Assembly: GCA_016864895.1 (NCBI GenBank)
Contig: CP046107.1
Location: forward strand, 806,001-870,000
Direction: 5' to 3'
Length of the DNA: 64,000 nucleotides
Source of the DNA: Neisseriaceae bacterium
GTDB taxonomy: Bacteria; Pseudomonadota; Gammaproteobacteria; Burkholderiales; Neisseriaceae
The notes beneath the pieces were generated by a model. The model saw only the letters and a list, made by a program, of their open reading frames with translations, made no database searches and was not told the DNA's origin. Shown piece after piece: positions 1 to 10,623 of this stretch. Position numbers and translations under genes: made by a program. The stretch's first letter is position 1, and every line of letters starts with the position of its first letter.

Positions 1-59
1 CCTAACTCATTATTCAAGCTATTACAAGCCATGCGTCCAAAACTAATTATACAATCTGA

Positions 60-710
60 TCAATTAAGTTGTGCCAATATGGAACTTGTCGCTTTAACTT
101 TATCCCCGATGACTACCTTAGGTTCAGCATCAACTGGCAAATACAAATCTACTCGGGAACCAAAACGGATAAATCCATAACGCTCACCTCTGGATAATTT
201 ATCACCTTTTTTAGCATAACAAAGAATTCGCCTCGCAATCAACCCTGCTACTTGTACAAAAGTAACAGACTGACCATTGCATGCTTTTAATAAAATTGCA
301 TTACGTTCATTGTCAGAACTAGCCTTATCCACTGCAGCATTCAGAAAACTTCCCGCATAATATTCGACTTTTTCTACTATGCCAGCAACAGGAACACGAT
401 TAGAATGAACATTAAACACATTCATAAAAATACTTATTTTTAATGCTTCTTCGAGACGAAAGGGATCCATTGTTCTTTCTACAGTAATCACTTTTCCATC
501 TGCAGGAGAAACCACTGATAATTCATCCTCATTAGGCAAATTACGGCTAGGATCCCTAAAGAACTGTATCACAAAAACTGTGATAACATAAAGAATAAGA
601 TTAAATAACCAACATCCTATCAAAAGTGCTCCCCAACAAACTAGTAACATCAGTATAATATAGGGATGCCCCTCTCGGGCTATATATGGGTGAGGGTAAT
701 TATTTTTCAT
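60..710 (-). CDS. psd: Phosphatidylserine decarboxylase
   Basis: Converts phosphatidylserine to phosphatidylethanolamine at the inner membrane. The 216-residue protein is the short form of the family. It has two hydrophobic stretches near residues 18-50 and the FRDP motif at 51-54. A conserved FGSR stands at residues 183-186, where the Gly184-Ser185 bond is the expected self-cleavage site that creates the pyruvoyl cofactor and splits the enzyme into beta and alpha chains. It is the last gene of the minus-strand run below accD, 68 bp away. The ATG has only a weak upstream AGAA. Identification is firm from the whole-length pattern and the cleavage motif. Confidence 0.95.
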   Translation of the reverse strand: MKNNYPHPYIAREGHPYIILMLLVCWGALLIGCWLFNLILYVITVFVIQFFRDPSRNLPNEDELSVVSPADGKVITVERTMDPFRLEEALKISIFMNVFNVHSNRVPVAGIVEKVEYYAGSFLNAAVDKASSDNERNAILLKACNGQSVTFVQVAGLIARRILCYAKKGDKLSRGERYGFIRFGSRVDLYLPVDAEPKVVIGDKVKATSSILAQLN

Positions 711-778
711 GTTAAATTCTCTATTTTCAGAAACCTTCGAACTGCCGATTCTATCACTTCTTATCTACTTAATATATC

Positions 779-1645
779 TTAGGCACTAAATTTTTTATCC
801 ATCACTAATGAAATCAAATTAAAGATAGAGTCTCGCATATCTCTACGATCCACAATTTGATCCAAAGCGCCTTTCTCCATCAAAAATTCAGATCTTTGAA
901 AACCTTCAGGCAATGTTTCTCGTACTGTTTGCTCAATCACCCGAGGGCCTGCAAAACCTATCAAGGCTCCAGGTTCTGCAATAACAAAATCTCCCAAAAA
1001 AGCAAAACTAGCTGACACACCACCCATAGTAGGGTTGGTTAACACTGAAATAAAAGGAAGTCTTTTATTATTTAATAGATGTAATGCTGCTGATGTTTTA
1101 GACATTTGCAATAGTGAAGTCAATCCCTCTTGCATCCTAGCACCACCTGATGCCGAAAAACAAATAAATGGTCGATTATTTTCTGTGGCCTCATGTACTG
1201 CTCTCACAAATTTCTCACCCACCACAGAACCCATAGAACCTCCGATAAACCTAAATTCAAAGACTGCTATGACAACCGGTAATCCTTGTAATGTTCCTCT
1301 GCCTGTAATCAAAGCGTCCTCTTCTCGAATCTCTTTTCTGGCAGCACTTAAACGATCTGAATATTTTTTTGTATCCTTAAATTTGAGAAAATCAACTGGT
1401 TTAATTTGACTATTCACTTCCTCGAATGAATCTTTGTCCAGGAAAATACTAATCCTCTCTCTGGCTGAAATAGGATTATGGTAATTGCACTTAGGACATA
1501 CTTGTAAGTTTTTGTTCAGGTCGGTAGTGTAAAGTGTTGTCAAACAAGACTGACATTTCTGCCACAAACCTTCTGGAATAGGTGACTTATCAACACCGCC
1601 ATCTTTTTTTATTTTTGGGGGTAAAATTTTATCTAACCAAGACAT
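779..1645 (-). CDS. accD: Acetyl-CoA carboxylase carboxyltransferase subunit beta
   Basis: Beta subunit of the carboxyltransferase that moves the carboxyl group from biotin to acetyl-CoA, the first step of fatty-acid synthesis; it pairs with AccA, which is not in this window. An N-terminal zinc ribbon is visible with Cys31, Cys34, Cys50 and Cys53, followed by the crotonase-like core with glycine-rich [10 protein letters not shown] and GGVSASFA segments. At 288 residues it has the usual length. It sits 24 bp after trpA on the same strand, so it is probably cotranscribed with the trp genes, a known proteobacterial arrangement. Confidence 0.97.
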   Translation of the reverse strand: MSWLDKILPPKIKKDGGVDKSPIPEGLWQKCQSCLTTLYTTDLNKNLQVCPKCNYHNPISARERISIFLDKDSFEEVNSQIKPVDFLKFKDTKKYSDRLSAARKEIREEDALITGRGTLQGLPVVIAVFEFRFIGGSMGSVVGEKFVRAVHEATENNRPFICFSASGGARMQEGLTSLLQMSKTSAALHLLNNKRLPFISVLTNPTMGGVSASFAFLGDFVIAEPGALIGFAGPRVIEQTVRETLPEGFQRSEFLMEKGALDQIVDRRDMRDSIFNLISLVMDKKFSA

Positions 1646-1669
1646 AATTTACTCAACCTTTCATCTTTC

Positions 1670-2467
1670 CTATATAGTTTTTGTCGCTCTTTTTAAATCT
1701 TTCACTAAGCTGGTGATATGTTGTAATGAGTGAGTACCATTGTTTTCTATTTCCTCAATAATACGACTTCCCACAACTGCACCGTCTGCGACTTGAGAAA
1801 CTGCCTGTACACTTTCAAAATCTTTAATGCCAAAACCCACCACAATGGGAATATTAGTATCTGTTTTTATAAAACGAATCTTCTTTTCCACTTCTGCCAT
1901 ATCCAATCGATCAGAACCAGTCACCCCCTTTAGAGAAACATAGTATAAAAAACCTCCTGCACGAGTAGCTATCATTTTAACGCGCTCCATTGATGTTGTG
2001 GGTGTCACCAAAAATATAGATTCAATACCTTCATTTTTCAAGTTCCCACTTAACTCATCAATAGACTCCACTGGACAATCAACAACTAATACACCATCTA
2101 CGCCTGCTTGTGCTGCTTTTCTAGCAAAAGATTGATAACCTAAGCAGAATACAGGATTTAAATAACCCATTAAAACAACTGGCGTCTTTTGGTTCCTTTG
2201 ACGAAACATACTAATCAATTCAAGAACTTTATCTAAAGTTGTACCACTTTCAATTGATCTGTGAATAGCACGCTGAATCACAGATCCATCTGCCATCGGT
2301 TCTGAAAAAGGGAAGCCTATTTCTAAGATATCTGCCCCATTATCGGAAAGTGCATACATAATATCAAGCGTTGTGTCTAAATCAGGATCTCCAGCAGTAA
2401 TATATATAATTAGTGCTTTTTCTTTTTTTTTCTTTAATTCTTCAAAAGTACTATCTAAACGATTCAT
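1670..2467 (-). CDS. trpA: Tryptophan synthase alpha subunit
   Basis: Cleaves indole-3-glycerol phosphate to indole and glyceraldehyde-3-phosphate and channels indole to TrpB. The catalytic acid pair is present as Glu49 (in ILEIGFPFSEP) and Asp60 (in PMADG), the same numbering as in the E. coli enzyme. The 265-residue length is normal. AAAGGAT precedes the ATG by about six bases. It lies 22 bp after trpB and 24 bp before accD in one minus-strand transcription unit. Confidence 0.97.
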   Translation of the reverse strand: MNRLDSTFEELKKKKEKALIIYITAGDPDLDTTLDIMYALSDNGADILEIGFPFSEPMADGSVIQRAIHRSIESGTTLDKVLELISMFRQRNQKTPVVLMGYLNPVFCLGYQSFARKAAQAGVDGVLVVDCPVESIDELSGNLKNEGIESIFLVTPTTSMERVKMIATRAGGFLYYVSLKGVTGSDRLDMAEVEKKIRFIKTDTNIPIVVGFGIKDFESVQAVSQVADGAVVGSRIIEEIENNGTHSLQHITSLVKDLKRATKTI

Positions 2468-2489
2468 ACCGATCCTTTAAGTATTATAA

Positions 2490-3692
2490 TCACAGTCCAA
2501 TACCGTACATATTAGCTATTGTATTAATATCTTTGTCCCCACGACCAGATAAGTTGATGAATATCACCTTATCCTGACTCATTTTGGGCGCATTTTTAAT
2601 AGCCCACGCTACCGCATGACTACTCTCTAAAGCTGGAATAATTCCCTCTTGAGTGCTTAACAAATGAAACGCATGCACTGCTTCATCATCATTAATAGAA
2701 TCATATTTTACCCGTGCAATACTATTTAGAAAACAGTGCTCTGGACCAACACCGGGATAATCTAACCCTGCAGATACTGAATGTGTTGTTAATACCTGTC
2801 CATTTTGATCTTGCATTAAGTAGGTTTTCGCCCCATGTAAGATGCCTATTGGACTATGCGAAGAAATTGTGGCTGCACATTGTTTTGTTTCCAAACCTAA
2901 ACCGCCTGCCTCTACACCAACCATAGCAACGCTTTCATCGGGAATAAAATGATAGAAGAAACCTATCGCATTAGAACCTCCTCCAATACAAGCCACTAAT
3001 ACATCCGGTAATCGCCCAATACACTCTAAAATCTGAGCTCTGGCTTCTTGACTGATAATACTTTGGAAATCTCTAACCATTTGTGGATAAGGATGTGGCC
3101 CCGCAACAGTTCCTATCACATAAAAAGTATCATCTACTCGTGCCACCCATTCTCTCATCGCTTCATTCATAGCATCTTTTAAAGTTCGGGTTCCATTGGA
3201 AACACCAATTACTTGAGCCCCCAGTAATTTCATACGATAAACATTAGACGCCTGTCGCTTAATATCATCCTCTCCCATAAATACTACGCATTCCATACCA
3301 AAGCGTGCAGCCACCATTGCACTAGCCACACCGTGTTGACCCGCACCTGTTTCAGCGATGACACGTTTCTTCCCCATGCGTTTAGCTAATAATATCTGTC
3401 CTAAAACATTATTTACCTTGTGTGCCCCTGTGTGGTTTAAATCTTCCCTTTTTAGAAAAATTTTTGCACCGCCTAGGTATTTACTTAATCTTTCTGCAAA
3501 GTAAGTTGGGCTGGGTCTACCTACATAGTGCCGACAAAAGTGCCTATATTCCTGCCAGAACCCAGAATCCTCTTTTGCCTCTAAGTATGCCTGCTCCAGT
3601 TCAAGTAGTGAGGTCATTAAAGTTTCCGAAACAAACCTTCCCCCAAAATCACCAAACCACCCCTGTTTATTCGGATAATCATAATTTTTCAA
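2490..3692 (-). CDS. trpB: Tryptophan synthase beta subunit
   Basis: PLP enzyme that joins indole and serine to make tryptophan, in complex with TrpA. The PLP lysine is Lys92 in [10 protein letters not shown], and the glycine-rich phosphate loop GGGSNA and the C-terminal SGRGDKD are present. The start codon is TTG (positions 3692-3690); it is preceded by GGGAG at good spacing, and the N-terminus it gives (Gly-rich FGGRFVSET) matches the family, whereas the next ATG would remove that segment. The start overlaps the end of trpF by 14 bp, which suggests translational coupling. Confidence 0.96.
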   Translation of the reverse strand: MKNYDYPNKQGWFGDFGGRFVSETLMTSLLELEQAYLEAKEDSGFWQEYRHFCRHYVGRPSPTYFAERLSKYLGGAKIFLKREDLNHTGAHKVNNVLGQILLAKRMGKKRVIAETGAGQHGVASAMVAARFGMECVVFMGEDDIKRQASNVYRMKLLGAQVIGVSNGTRTLKDAMNEAMREWVARVDDTFYVIGTVAGPHPYPQMVRDFQSIISQEARAQILECIGRLPDVLVACIGGGSNAIGFFYHFIPDESVAMVGVEAGGLGLETKQCAATISSHSPIGILHGAKTYLMQDQNGQVLTTHSVSAGLDYPGVGPEHCFLNSIARVKYDSINDDEAVHAFHLLSTQEGIIPALESSHAVAWAIKNAPKMSQDKVIFINLSGRGDKDINTIANMYGIGL

Positions 3693-4314
3693 TACTAACT
3701 CCCGATATCAATGTTTGAACTTTTGTTTTATCTTTTATACCATAATCACTTTCAACACCACTGGATACATCAACATTTTCAGCTTGCGTCTGCCTAATCG
3801 CTTGTGTTACGTTCTCTGGCGTCAACCCTCCTGCCAAGATCCATGGTTTAGTTAAATCAGAAGGAATGGTAGACCATTCAAATATTTTACCTGTTCCACC
3901 AAATGCTGTTTTAGAATAAGTATCATATAATAAAGCCACAGCAGAGGCAAAATCTTTCTCAATTTGATAAAAATCTTCTCCTCCTTTAATTCCTATGGCT
4001 TTGATGTAAGGTCTATTAAATACTCGGCATTCATTTTCTGTTTCATTACCATGAAATTGTAGTAATTGTAAGGGAACAATTCTTAAAATATCCTCTATTT
4101 CTGATCTTTTTGTATTTACAAATAAACCAACTGTTGTTACAAAAGGAGGTAATCGATAAATAATATCTCGAGCCTTCGTTGGCTCTACATAACGTTTACT
4201 CTTTTGATAGAATACAAACCCTAGTGCATCAACACCTAAATCGACACAATCTAAGGCATCTTTTAAGCGAGTTATGCCACAAACTTTCACTCTAACTCTA
4301 GTTAATGAACTCAT
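3679..4314 (-). CDS. trpF: Phosphoribosylanthranilate isomerase
   Basis: Amadori isomerisation of phosphoribosylanthranilate in tryptophan synthesis. The protein begins RVKVCGITR, carrying the catalytic cysteine at residue 12, and later shows LLYDTY with the catalytic aspartate and a GGTG phosphate-binding loop. The frame is open further upstream, but the ATG at 4314 is chosen because GGGGAG lies seven bases before it and the family N-terminus starts there, giving 211 residues. It overlaps the end of truA by 17 bp and the start of trpB by 14 bp, so truA-trpF-trpB form a coupled string. Confidence 0.94.
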   Translation of the reverse strand: MSSLTRVRVKVCGITRLKDALDCVDLGVDALGFVFYQKSKRYVEPTKARDIIYRLPPFVTTVGLFVNTKRSEIEDILRIVPLQLLQFHGNETENECRVFNRPYIKAIGIKGGEDFYQIEKDFASAVALLYDTYSKTAFGGTGKIFEWSTIPSDLTKPWILAGGLTPENVTQAIRQTQAENVDVSSGVESDYGIKDKTKVQTLISGVSIEKL

Positions 4315-5107
4315 GATCTCCCCAAAAAAAAGCTGGAATACTAGGCAATGATAGTCCATACTCCTTGGAATAATTAACCCCTAAAAAATATAAACCATCC
4401 CCACTAAAAGTAGGCGGTGCTTTTTGTCTGCTTTTTTCTGCCAATAATATTCGAAATTGTTCTATGGACCAACGACCAATCCCCACATAAATCAATGCAC
4501 CTACAATATTTCTTACCATATGATGTAAAAAACCATCCGCAGCAATATCAAAGCATATTAACCCTTGGAATGAATACACTCTAGCATGAGAAATAATTTT
4601 GATAGGTGTTTTAGCTTGACAATCAGAGGAACGGAAACTAGAAAAATCATGCTTCCCCAATAACAACTGTATTGCCTTATTCATCACCTCAATATCAATT
4701 GTTTGAAAAACCCAACCTACTTGATTTTTAAAAAAAACAGGACGAATTTTCTCAGGATACAAAACATAACGATAAAAACGTTTTTGAGCAGAAAACCTAG
4801 CATGAAAATCAAAACTAACTTCTTTAGCCATCTGAACCGTAATATCTTCTGGTAGATAACGATTAACGCCAAATAACCAAGCTGAAGGATCACGCACAGC
4901 AATAGTATCAAAATGGGCTACTTGTCGCAAAGCATGTACACCTTTATCAGTACGTCCTGAAGCAATCAATTCAATAGGATGCTGTGCAATTTTGGCAATC
5001 GCTGTTTCCATAACTTCTTGGATTGTATTTCCTATATTTTTTTGTTTTTGCCATCCATTGTAGGCAGTTCCTTGATAACAAAAACATAGTGCAATTCTCT
5101 TCTTCAT
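4298..5107 (-). CDS. truA: tRNA pseudouridine(38-40) synthase
   Basis: Makes pseudouridine at positions 38, 39 and 40 of the tRNA anticodon arm. The invariant motif ASGRTDKGVHA is at residues 49-59 with the catalytic Asp54, followed by the RRYLPEDI-like dimer segment and the HHMVRNIVG region near residue 180. The length of 269 residues is typical. It heads the minus-strand cluster that continues into trpF-trpB-trpA-accD-psd, and faces ribF across a 124 bp divergent spacer that should hold promoters for both directions. Confidence 0.95.
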   Translation of the reverse strand: MKKRIALCFCYQGTAYNGWQKQKNIGNTIQEVMETAIAKIAQHPIELIASGRTDKGVHALRQVAHFDTIAVRDPSAWLFGVNRYLPEDITVQMAKEVSFDFHARFSAQKRFYRYVLYPEKIRPVFFKNQVGWVFQTIDIEVMNKAIQLLLGKHDFSSFRSSDCQAKTPIKIISHARVYSFQGLICFDIAADGFLHHMVRNIVGALIYVGIGRWSIEQFRILLAEKSRQKAPPTFSGDGLYFLGVNYSKEYGLSLPSIPAFFWGDHEFIN

Positions 5108-5231
5108 AAGAAATCATTTAATAATTTGAGATATTATAAACGATGATTTTTAAGATTAGACTAATTTTATAAAAAAATATAAAATGAGGGACTTTTGAAA
5201 TGAGTCACAAATTATTTACCCATCAAGTTAA

Positions 5232-6158
5232 ATGCAAACCTATTTTAACTACTCTACCCCAAATTTAGAAGCCTGTGCGCTTACCATCGGTAATTTCGAT
5301 GGTGTACACAAAGGCCATTTATACATACTCAAATGCCTAAAAAAAGAAGCAGAAAAAAGAAACTTACCCACTGTTTTAATCACTTTTGAGCCTTTAGCTA
5401 AAGAATACTTAGCTAGAAATTGCAGCAATTTGCACCCTGTGAGGATTTCTCCCTTACAAGATAAGTTAGCCCTTATTGAATCAACTAAACATATTGACAT
5501 CACTATTGTATTTGATTTTAATCAAGAATTCTCTTGTATTAGCGCTAAAGACTTTGTTAAAGATATCTTAATTAAGCAACTAAATACCAAATATTTATTG
5601 ATAGGGGATGATTTTAAATTTGGCAAAGAACGTCAAGGAAATTACGATTATTTACTACGTTTTCCCAATTTTGAGACACAGAAAGCACCTTCAATTATGG
5701 TTGATAACACCAGAGTATCCAGTTCTGTCATTAGGCAATCTTTAATGATGGGAGATCTTAAACAGGCAGAAGCTTTCTTAGGCCATGATTATTTCTTGAG
5801 CGGAGAAGTCAAGCAAGGAATGAGATTAGGTCGCCAATTAGGCTGCCCTACAGCTAATATCGATTTAAATAATCATCATTTCCCATTAAGTGGTATATAC
5901 GTTGTAGAAGTAAAAGGTGCTTTCGGTCAAAAAAAAGGAGTAGCAAGTTTTGGCACCAATCCTACCATTAGTAATGACCCCGCCCCAAAGCTCGAGGTAC
6001 ACATTTTTGATTTCAATGAAGATATATACGGGCAGATTTTAACTGTTATCTTTAAAGAGAAAATTAGAGATGAACTCAAATTTGACAATTTGACTGAATT
6101 AAAAAACCAGATTGGAAAAGATATATATTTTGCTAAAAACTGGTTCATCCATCCTTAA
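5232..6158 (+). CDS. ribF: Bifunctional riboflavin kinase / FAD synthetase
   Basis: Phosphorylates riboflavin to FMN and adenylates FMN to FAD. The N-terminal nucleotidyltransferase domain shows GNFDGVHKGH near residue 20, and a second conserved patch with GDDFKFGKERQGN near residue 130. The C-terminal kinase domain contains RLGRQLGCPTANI and ends in the usual DIYGQ-type region. The 308-residue length is normal. No good Shine-Dalgarno sequence precedes the ATG. It is followed by ileS, lspA and ispH in the order common to many proteobacteria. Confidence 0.95.
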   Translation: MQTYFNYSTPNLEACALTIGNFDGVHKGHLYILKCLKKEAEKRNLPTVLITFEPLAKEYLARNCSNLHPVRISPLQDKLALIESTKHIDITIVFDFNQEFSCISAKDFVKDILIKQLNTKYLLIGDDFKFGKERQGNYDYLLRFPNFETQKAPSIMVDNTRVSSSVIRQSLMMGDLKQAEAFLGHDYFLSGEVKQGMRLGRQLGCPTANIDLNNHHFPLSGIYVVEVKGAFGQKKGVASFGTNPTISNDPAPKLEVHIFDFNEDIYGQILTVIFKEKIRDELKFDNLTELKNQIGKDIYFAKNWFIHP

Positions 6159-6193
6159 AATTGCCCCCAAATTCAAATCATTATATAATAGCC

Positions 6194-6221
6194 ACCTATA
6201 ACAATCGCTTTATTTATAGGT
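6194..6221. other. Inverted repeat in ribF-ileS spacer
   Basis: ACCTATAA (6194-6201) and TTATAGGT (6214-6221) form a perfect 8 bp inverted repeat with a 12-base loop, just after ribF and 35 bp before the ileS ATG. No T-run follows, so it is not a classical terminator. It may be a leader hairpin or a chance AT-rich palindrome. Confidence 0.35.
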
Positions 6222-6256
6222 TAATCCCTATGTTTTTGTTCATTTGAGAGAAAAAT

Positions 6257-9040
6257 ATGATCGACTATCGTACTACAGTAAATTTACTAGATACTCCTTT
6301 TCCAATGAGAGGTAATCTTTCCCAACGAGAACCCGAATGGGTAGAACAATGGAAAAAAAACAATATTTATCAACGTGTTAGGCAAATATGTCAAGGACGT
6401 CCTAAATTTATTTTACACGATGGCCCTCCCTATGCAAATGGAGAACTACATGCGGGGCATGCTGTGAATAAGGTTCTAAAAGATATGATTGTTCGCAGTA
6501 AAACATGGATGGGTTTTGATTCCCCCTATGTACCTGGTTGGGACTGTCATGGTTTACCGATTGAATTAATGGTTGAAAAAACCCATGGGAAAAATATTCC
6601 TCCTCCTCAATTTAGAGCTCTTTGCCGACAGTATGCAGCAGAGCAAGTGGAAATTCAAAAACAGGGGTTTCAACGCATGGGCATTATCGGTGATTGGGAT
6701 AATCCTTACCTCACCATGAATTTCCATAATGAAGCCAATATAGTACGATGTCTCGGTCTTATTTTAGAAGCTGGCTACCTTAAAAAAGGCGAAAAGCCTA
6801 TCCATTATTGTATCGATTGTGGCTCAGCTCTTGCTGAAGCTGAGGTTGAGTATAAAGATAAACAATCAGACGCCATCGATGTTGGTTTTAAAGTGGTTGA
6901 TAACAATAAACTAGCAAATATATTCAATATCCCTAGTGTTAGTGACAACACTTATGCCGTGATTTGGACAACTACTCCTTGGACACTCCCAGCCAACCGT
7001 GCTGTTTGTATCCACCCTGATTTTGATTATTCTTTGGTTAAAACCAAGGCAGGATACTTTATCTTAGAATCATCGCTGGTAAAAGATAACCTTACTAAGT
7101 ATAACCTACAAGATTATCAAGTAATTGGTTCTGTTAAAGGAGATAAATTGGAATACATCACCTTACAACATCCTCTTTTACAAAGACAGGTTCCTATCAT
7201 TCTTGGTAAGCATGTTACCAAAGAGGCGGGAACAGGACTCGTTCATACTGCACCTGCACATGGTGTAGACGATTTCAATATCGGTAAAAAATATACCCTA
7301 TCAACCAATACACCTGTATTATCAACTGGTCTATTTAAGCAAAATACCCCTAAAATTGGGAATAGATCTATCTGGGATGCTAATCCTATTATTATTGACT
7401 GGTTAAAAGAGAACAATGTCCTATTAGCTCACGAAAAAATTCAACATAGCTATCCTCATTGTTGGCGTCACAAAACTCCAATGATATTCCTTACAACCCC
7501 TCAATGGTTTATTACCTTGGCAGAATCTGGAAAGGATAGAAAACCATTAAAAGAACTAGCAATAAATGCCATTAGCCACACCCAATTTTTCCCAGCCCGG
7601 GGAGCAAATCGTCTAGGTTCTATGATTGACAATAGACCTGATTGGTGTATTTCCAGGCAAAGAATTTGGGGGGTTCCTATTACGTTATTCATTAACAAAA
7701 AAACAGGAGATATTCATCCTAACTCTCTAGAATATATTGAAAAGATAGCCCAACTGATCGAGAAAGAGGGAGTAGAAGCATGGTTCTCACTCAATAAAGT
7801 AGATTTTCTAAGTCAAGAAGATGCCCAAGAATACGAGAAACTAAGCGATGTTTTAGATGTATGGTTTGATTCAGGCACAACGCACCATACTGTATTACAT
7901 CATAGAGAAGAGTTAAACTGGCCCGCTGACATATATTTGGAAGGTAGTGATCAACATCGAGGTTGGTTCCAATCATCCATGTTAACTGGTTGTGCTATTT
8001 ATAGTAGCGCTCCCTACAAACAAATTTTAACACATGGCTTTACCGTAGATGATAAGGGACAAAAAATGTCCAAATCAATTGGCAATACAATTGCACCACA
8101 AGAAATCTATGATAAGTATGGTGCGGATATTATGCGCTTATGGATTGCATCCACTGATACGTCAGGAGAAATTGCACTATCTGACATAATATTGAAACAA
8201 AATGCGGATAGTTATCGTCGTATTCGTAATACCATTCGTTTTTTACTCGCTAATCTTACAGATTTTGATCCTAAAACAAATATCATACCTGAACAAAAAA
8301 TGGTTGAAATCGATCGTTACGCACTCTTGATGACTCAATCGTTACAGAAGAAAATTGCGGAAGAATTGTATCCACGTTATGACTTTCATCATGCTGTACA
8401 AGAATTAGTTCAATTTTGCTCTGACGATTTAGGTGCTTTCTATTTGGATATATTAAAGGATAGGCTCTATACCATGCCAGCTGATAGCCATGGTAGAAGA
8501 AGTGCTCAAACCGCATTATATCACATTACACAATCCTTTATTTTGATGATCTCTCCTATTTTATGCTTCACAGCAGAGGAAGCTTGGAAAGTACTCACTA
8601 ATGATAATAATGACAGTGTTTTATTTCATACTATTTATGAGTTTCCAAGTACGCTATCACAGTACGCAGAACAAATTGATCATAAATGGAATATTATACG
8701 TACAGTAAGAGCTGAAGTTATAAAAACCTTAGAACCTTTAAGACAAGCTGATAAAATTGGCTCCTCCCTACAAGCAAACGTAACAATTGTGGCACCTGAA
8801 GAAATTGCAGAGGCATTATATTCATTAGGCAATGAATTAAAATTTGTATTTTTAGTTTCTGATATAAAAGTATCCACAGGTGATAAACTTTCTATTCAGG
8901 CAACATCTGCAAGTACTAGAAAATGTGAACGTTGCTGGCACTATTCTGATACGGTAGGTCAGAATAAAAATCACCCTACAATTTGTGGACGTTGTATTGA
9001 GAATATAGAAGGCAATGGCGAAAATAGATTATTTGCCTAA
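6257..9040 (+). CDS. ileS: Isoleucyl-tRNA synthetase
   Basis: Class I aminoacyl-tRNA synthetase that charges tRNA-Ile. The HIGH-type signature appears as HAGH at residues 65-68 inside PPYANGELHAGHAVNK, and the KMSKS loop is near residue 605. The editing domain with TTTPWTLPANRA lies between them. The C-terminal zinc site shows CERCW and CGRC at roughly residues 890-915. The 927-residue length is normal. GAGAG precedes the ATG. It lies 26 bp upstream of lspA, in the ribF-ileS-lspA-ispH run. Confidence 0.98.
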   Translation: MIDYRTTVNLLDTPFPMRGNLSQREPEWVEQWKKNNIYQRVRQICQGRPKFILHDGPPYANGELHAGHAVNKVLKDMIVRSKTWMGFDSPYVPGWDCHGLPIELMVEKTHGKNIPPPQFRALCRQYAAEQVEIQKQGFQRMGIIGDWDNPYLTMNFHNEANIVRCLGLILEAGYLKKGEKPIHYCIDCGSALAEAEVEYKDKQSDAIDVGFKVVDNNKLANIFNIPSVSDNTYAVIWTTTPWTLPANRAVCIHPDFDYSLVKTKAGYFILESSLVKDNLTKYNLQDYQVIGSVKGDKLEYITLQHPLLQRQVPIILGKHVTKEAGTGLVHTAPAHGVDDFNIGKKYTLSTNTPVLSTGLFKQNTPKIGNRSIWDANPIIIDWLKENNVLLAHEKIQHSYPHCWRHKTPMIFLTTPQWFITLAESGKDRKPLKELAINAISHTQFFPARGANRLGSMIDNRPDWCISRQRIWGVPITLFINKKTGDIHPNSLEYIEKIAQLIEKEGVEAWFSLNKVDFLSQEDAQEYEKLSDVLDVWFDSGTTHHTVLHHREELNWPADIYLEGSDQHRGWFQSSMLTGCAIYSSAPYKQILTHGFTVDDKGQKMSKSIGNTIAPQEIYDKYGADIMRLWIASTDTSGEIALSDIILKQNADSYRRIRNTIRFLLANLTDFDPKTNIIPEQKMVEIDRYALLMTQSLQKKIAEELYPRYDFHHAVQELVQFCSDDLGAFYLDILKDRLYTMPADSHGRRSAQTALYHITQSFILMISPILCFTAEEAWKVLTNDNNDSVLFHTIYEFPSTLSQYAEQIDHKWNIIRTVRAEVIKTLEPLRQADKIGSSLQANVTIVAPEEIAEALYSLGNELKFVFLVSDIKVSTGDKLSIQATSASTRKCERCWHYSDTVGQNKNHPTICGRCIENIEGNGENRLFA

Positions 9041-9066
9041 TATTAACCTAAATTTTTAAGGTATTT

Positions 9067-9540
9067 ATGAAGAACTGGTTTTATTTAATTTTATCAGCCA
9101 CTTTTATTGTATCTGATCAAATAAGTAAATATTGGTGTAATACCAATATTCAATACTATGAAAGAATATCCATTGTTCCCAACTGGCTTGATTTAACACT
9201 TGTGTACAATAAAGGTGTAGCGTTTAGCATGTTCTCACAAGCCTCTGATTGGATCCACTATATTATCTTAACATTGGCGTTGCTGATTTGTGGATACATG
9301 GTTTACTACACTTTTACTAATCGTTTTAACAATATACAGAAAATAGCAGGAGCACTAATCATTGGTGGTGCTTTAGGTAATATTATTGATCGATTTTTAC
9401 ATGGTTATGTAATCGACTTTTTATTATTCTATCATAACAGTTTCTCCTGGCCTGTATTCAATCTAGCAGATAGTTTTATTTCCATTGGTGCGTTTATTTT
9501 TATTTTCGAAGGTTATGCACAACAACGAAGGGCATACTAA
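9067..9540 (+). CDS. lspA: Lipoprotein signal peptidase (SPase II)
   Basis: Inner-membrane aspartyl protease that removes signal peptides from diacylated prolipoproteins; several predicted substrates are encoded in this window (NlpE-like protein, hydrolase, DegP-like protein). Four hydrophobic segments are visible. The catalytic aspartates are Asp108 in GNIIDR and Asp135 in FNLADS. Length 157 residues is typical. AAGG lies upstream of the ATG. ispH starts three bases after the stop codon. Confidence 0.97.
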   Translation: MKNWFYLILSATFIVSDQISKYWCNTNIQYYERISIVPNWLDLTLVYNKGVAFSMFSQASDWIHYIILTLALLICGYMVYYTFTNRFNNIQKIAGALIIGGALGNIIDRFLHGYVIDFLLFYHNSFSWPVFNLADSFISIGAFIFIFEGYAQQRRAY

Positions 9541-9543
9541 TTT

Positions 9544-10488
9544 ATGACGCGCCCTTATAAAAAGATCATATTAGCTAATCCCCGTGGTTTTTGTGCAGGA
9601 GTGGATAGAGCTATCAATATTGTCGAAAAAGCATTAGAAACTTTTGGCTCTCCAATCTATGTCAGGCATGAAGTTGTACACAACAAGTTCGTAGTTGATA
9701 ACTTGAAAAATAAAGGTGTTATTTTCATAGAAGATTTAAACGAAATTCCTAAGAATGCAACTTTAATTTACTCTGCTCATGGTGTATCTGTGGAAGTGCA
9801 AAAAGAAGCAGAAAAAAGAGGTTTTAGAATTTTTGATGCTACCTGCCCTTTAGTGACCAAAGTACACCGTGAAGTACAACGTCTACATGCTCAAGGTTAT
9901 TATATCATTATGATTGGCCATAAAGGCCACCCGGAAGTTGAGGGTACTATGGGGCAAGTGGATGCTGATATAACTTTAGTAGAAACTATAAATGACGTAG
10001 CTAATATACAAGTTCCTAATATAGAGAAATTAGCTCATGTCAGTCAAACAACTTTATCTATCGATGAAACACAAGAAATCATTGATGCACTAAAAAGACG
10101 ATTTCCTAACATCAAAAGTCCCAATAAAGATGACATTTGCTATGCCACTCAAAATAGGCAAGATGCTGTGAAAGACTTAACTACTAAATGTGATGTTATC
10201 ATCGTAGTAGGCTCTCCTAATAGTTCAAACAGTAATCGCTTAAGAGAAGTTGCGGCACTAAGGAATATTCCTGCCTATATGGTAGATAATGCCTCTTTTT
10301 TAGAAAAAGCTTGGTTTGAGGATAAATATAATGTAGGCCTGACAGCTGGTGCTTCTGCACCAGAAGTTCTAGTTAATCAAGTATTAGAACAACTAAGAGA
10401 GTGGGGCTTTGAGCACATTAAGGAAAATTCAGGCACAGAAGAAAATATTGTTTTTGTATTACCCAAAGAACTTCGAACAAATCATTAA
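9544..10488 (+). CDS. ispH: 4-hydroxy-3-methylbut-2-enyl diphosphate reductase
   Basis: Iron-sulfur enzyme for the last step of the non-mevalonate isoprenoid pathway, giving IPP and DMAPP. The three cluster cysteines are Cys17 (GFCAGV), Cys101 (ATCPL) and Cys199 (ICYATQ). The conserved [11 protein letters not shown] and SAPE segments are present. Length 314 residues is normal. It is translated directly after lspA. No ribosome-binding site is needed if it is coupled to lspA. Confidence 0.97.
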   Translation: MTRPYKKIILANPRGFCAGVDRAINIVEKALETFGSPIYVRHEVVHNKFVVDNLKNKGVIFIEDLNEIPKNATLIYSAHGVSVEVQKEAEKRGFRIFDATCPLVTKVHREVQRLHAQGYYIIMIGHKGHPEVEGTMGQVDADITLVETINDVANIQVPNIEKLAHVSQTTLSIDETQEIIDALKRRFPNIKSPNKDDICYATQNRQDAVKDLTTKCDVIIVVGSPNSSNSNRLREVAALRNIPAYMVDNASFLEKAWFEDKYNVGLTAGASAPEVLVNQVLEQLREWGFEHIKENSGTEENIVFVLPKELRTNH

Positions 10489-10544
10489 TCCAATTTTGCG
10501 TAATAACTTTATAGAAATATATATACAATTATCTCTAAATGATC

Positions 10545-10573
10545 TTGACATTTTATTAAAAAATCCTTATGAT
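10545..10573 (+). promoter_or_regulatory. Consensus sigma-70 promoter of rplM-rpsI
   Basis: TTGACA at 10545-10550 and TATGAT at 10568-10573 are separated by exactly 17 bases, 50 bp upstream of the rplM ATG. The -35 box is perfect and the -10 box differs from TATAAT at one base. A strong constitutive promoter fits a ribosomal-protein operon. Confidence 0.8.
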
Positions 10574-10623
10574 TTATCGCTTTCGCACATAACTTAATTA
10601 TTGACTTTTTTTTGGAATTAAGC

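Noticed and set aside
1..59. Tail of a neighbouring gene downstream of psd
   Set aside because: Too short to tell whether it is coding.
5108..5231. trp attenuator or leader peptide
   Set aside because: The cluster starts with truA and no Trp-rich short frame or competing hairpins are seen.
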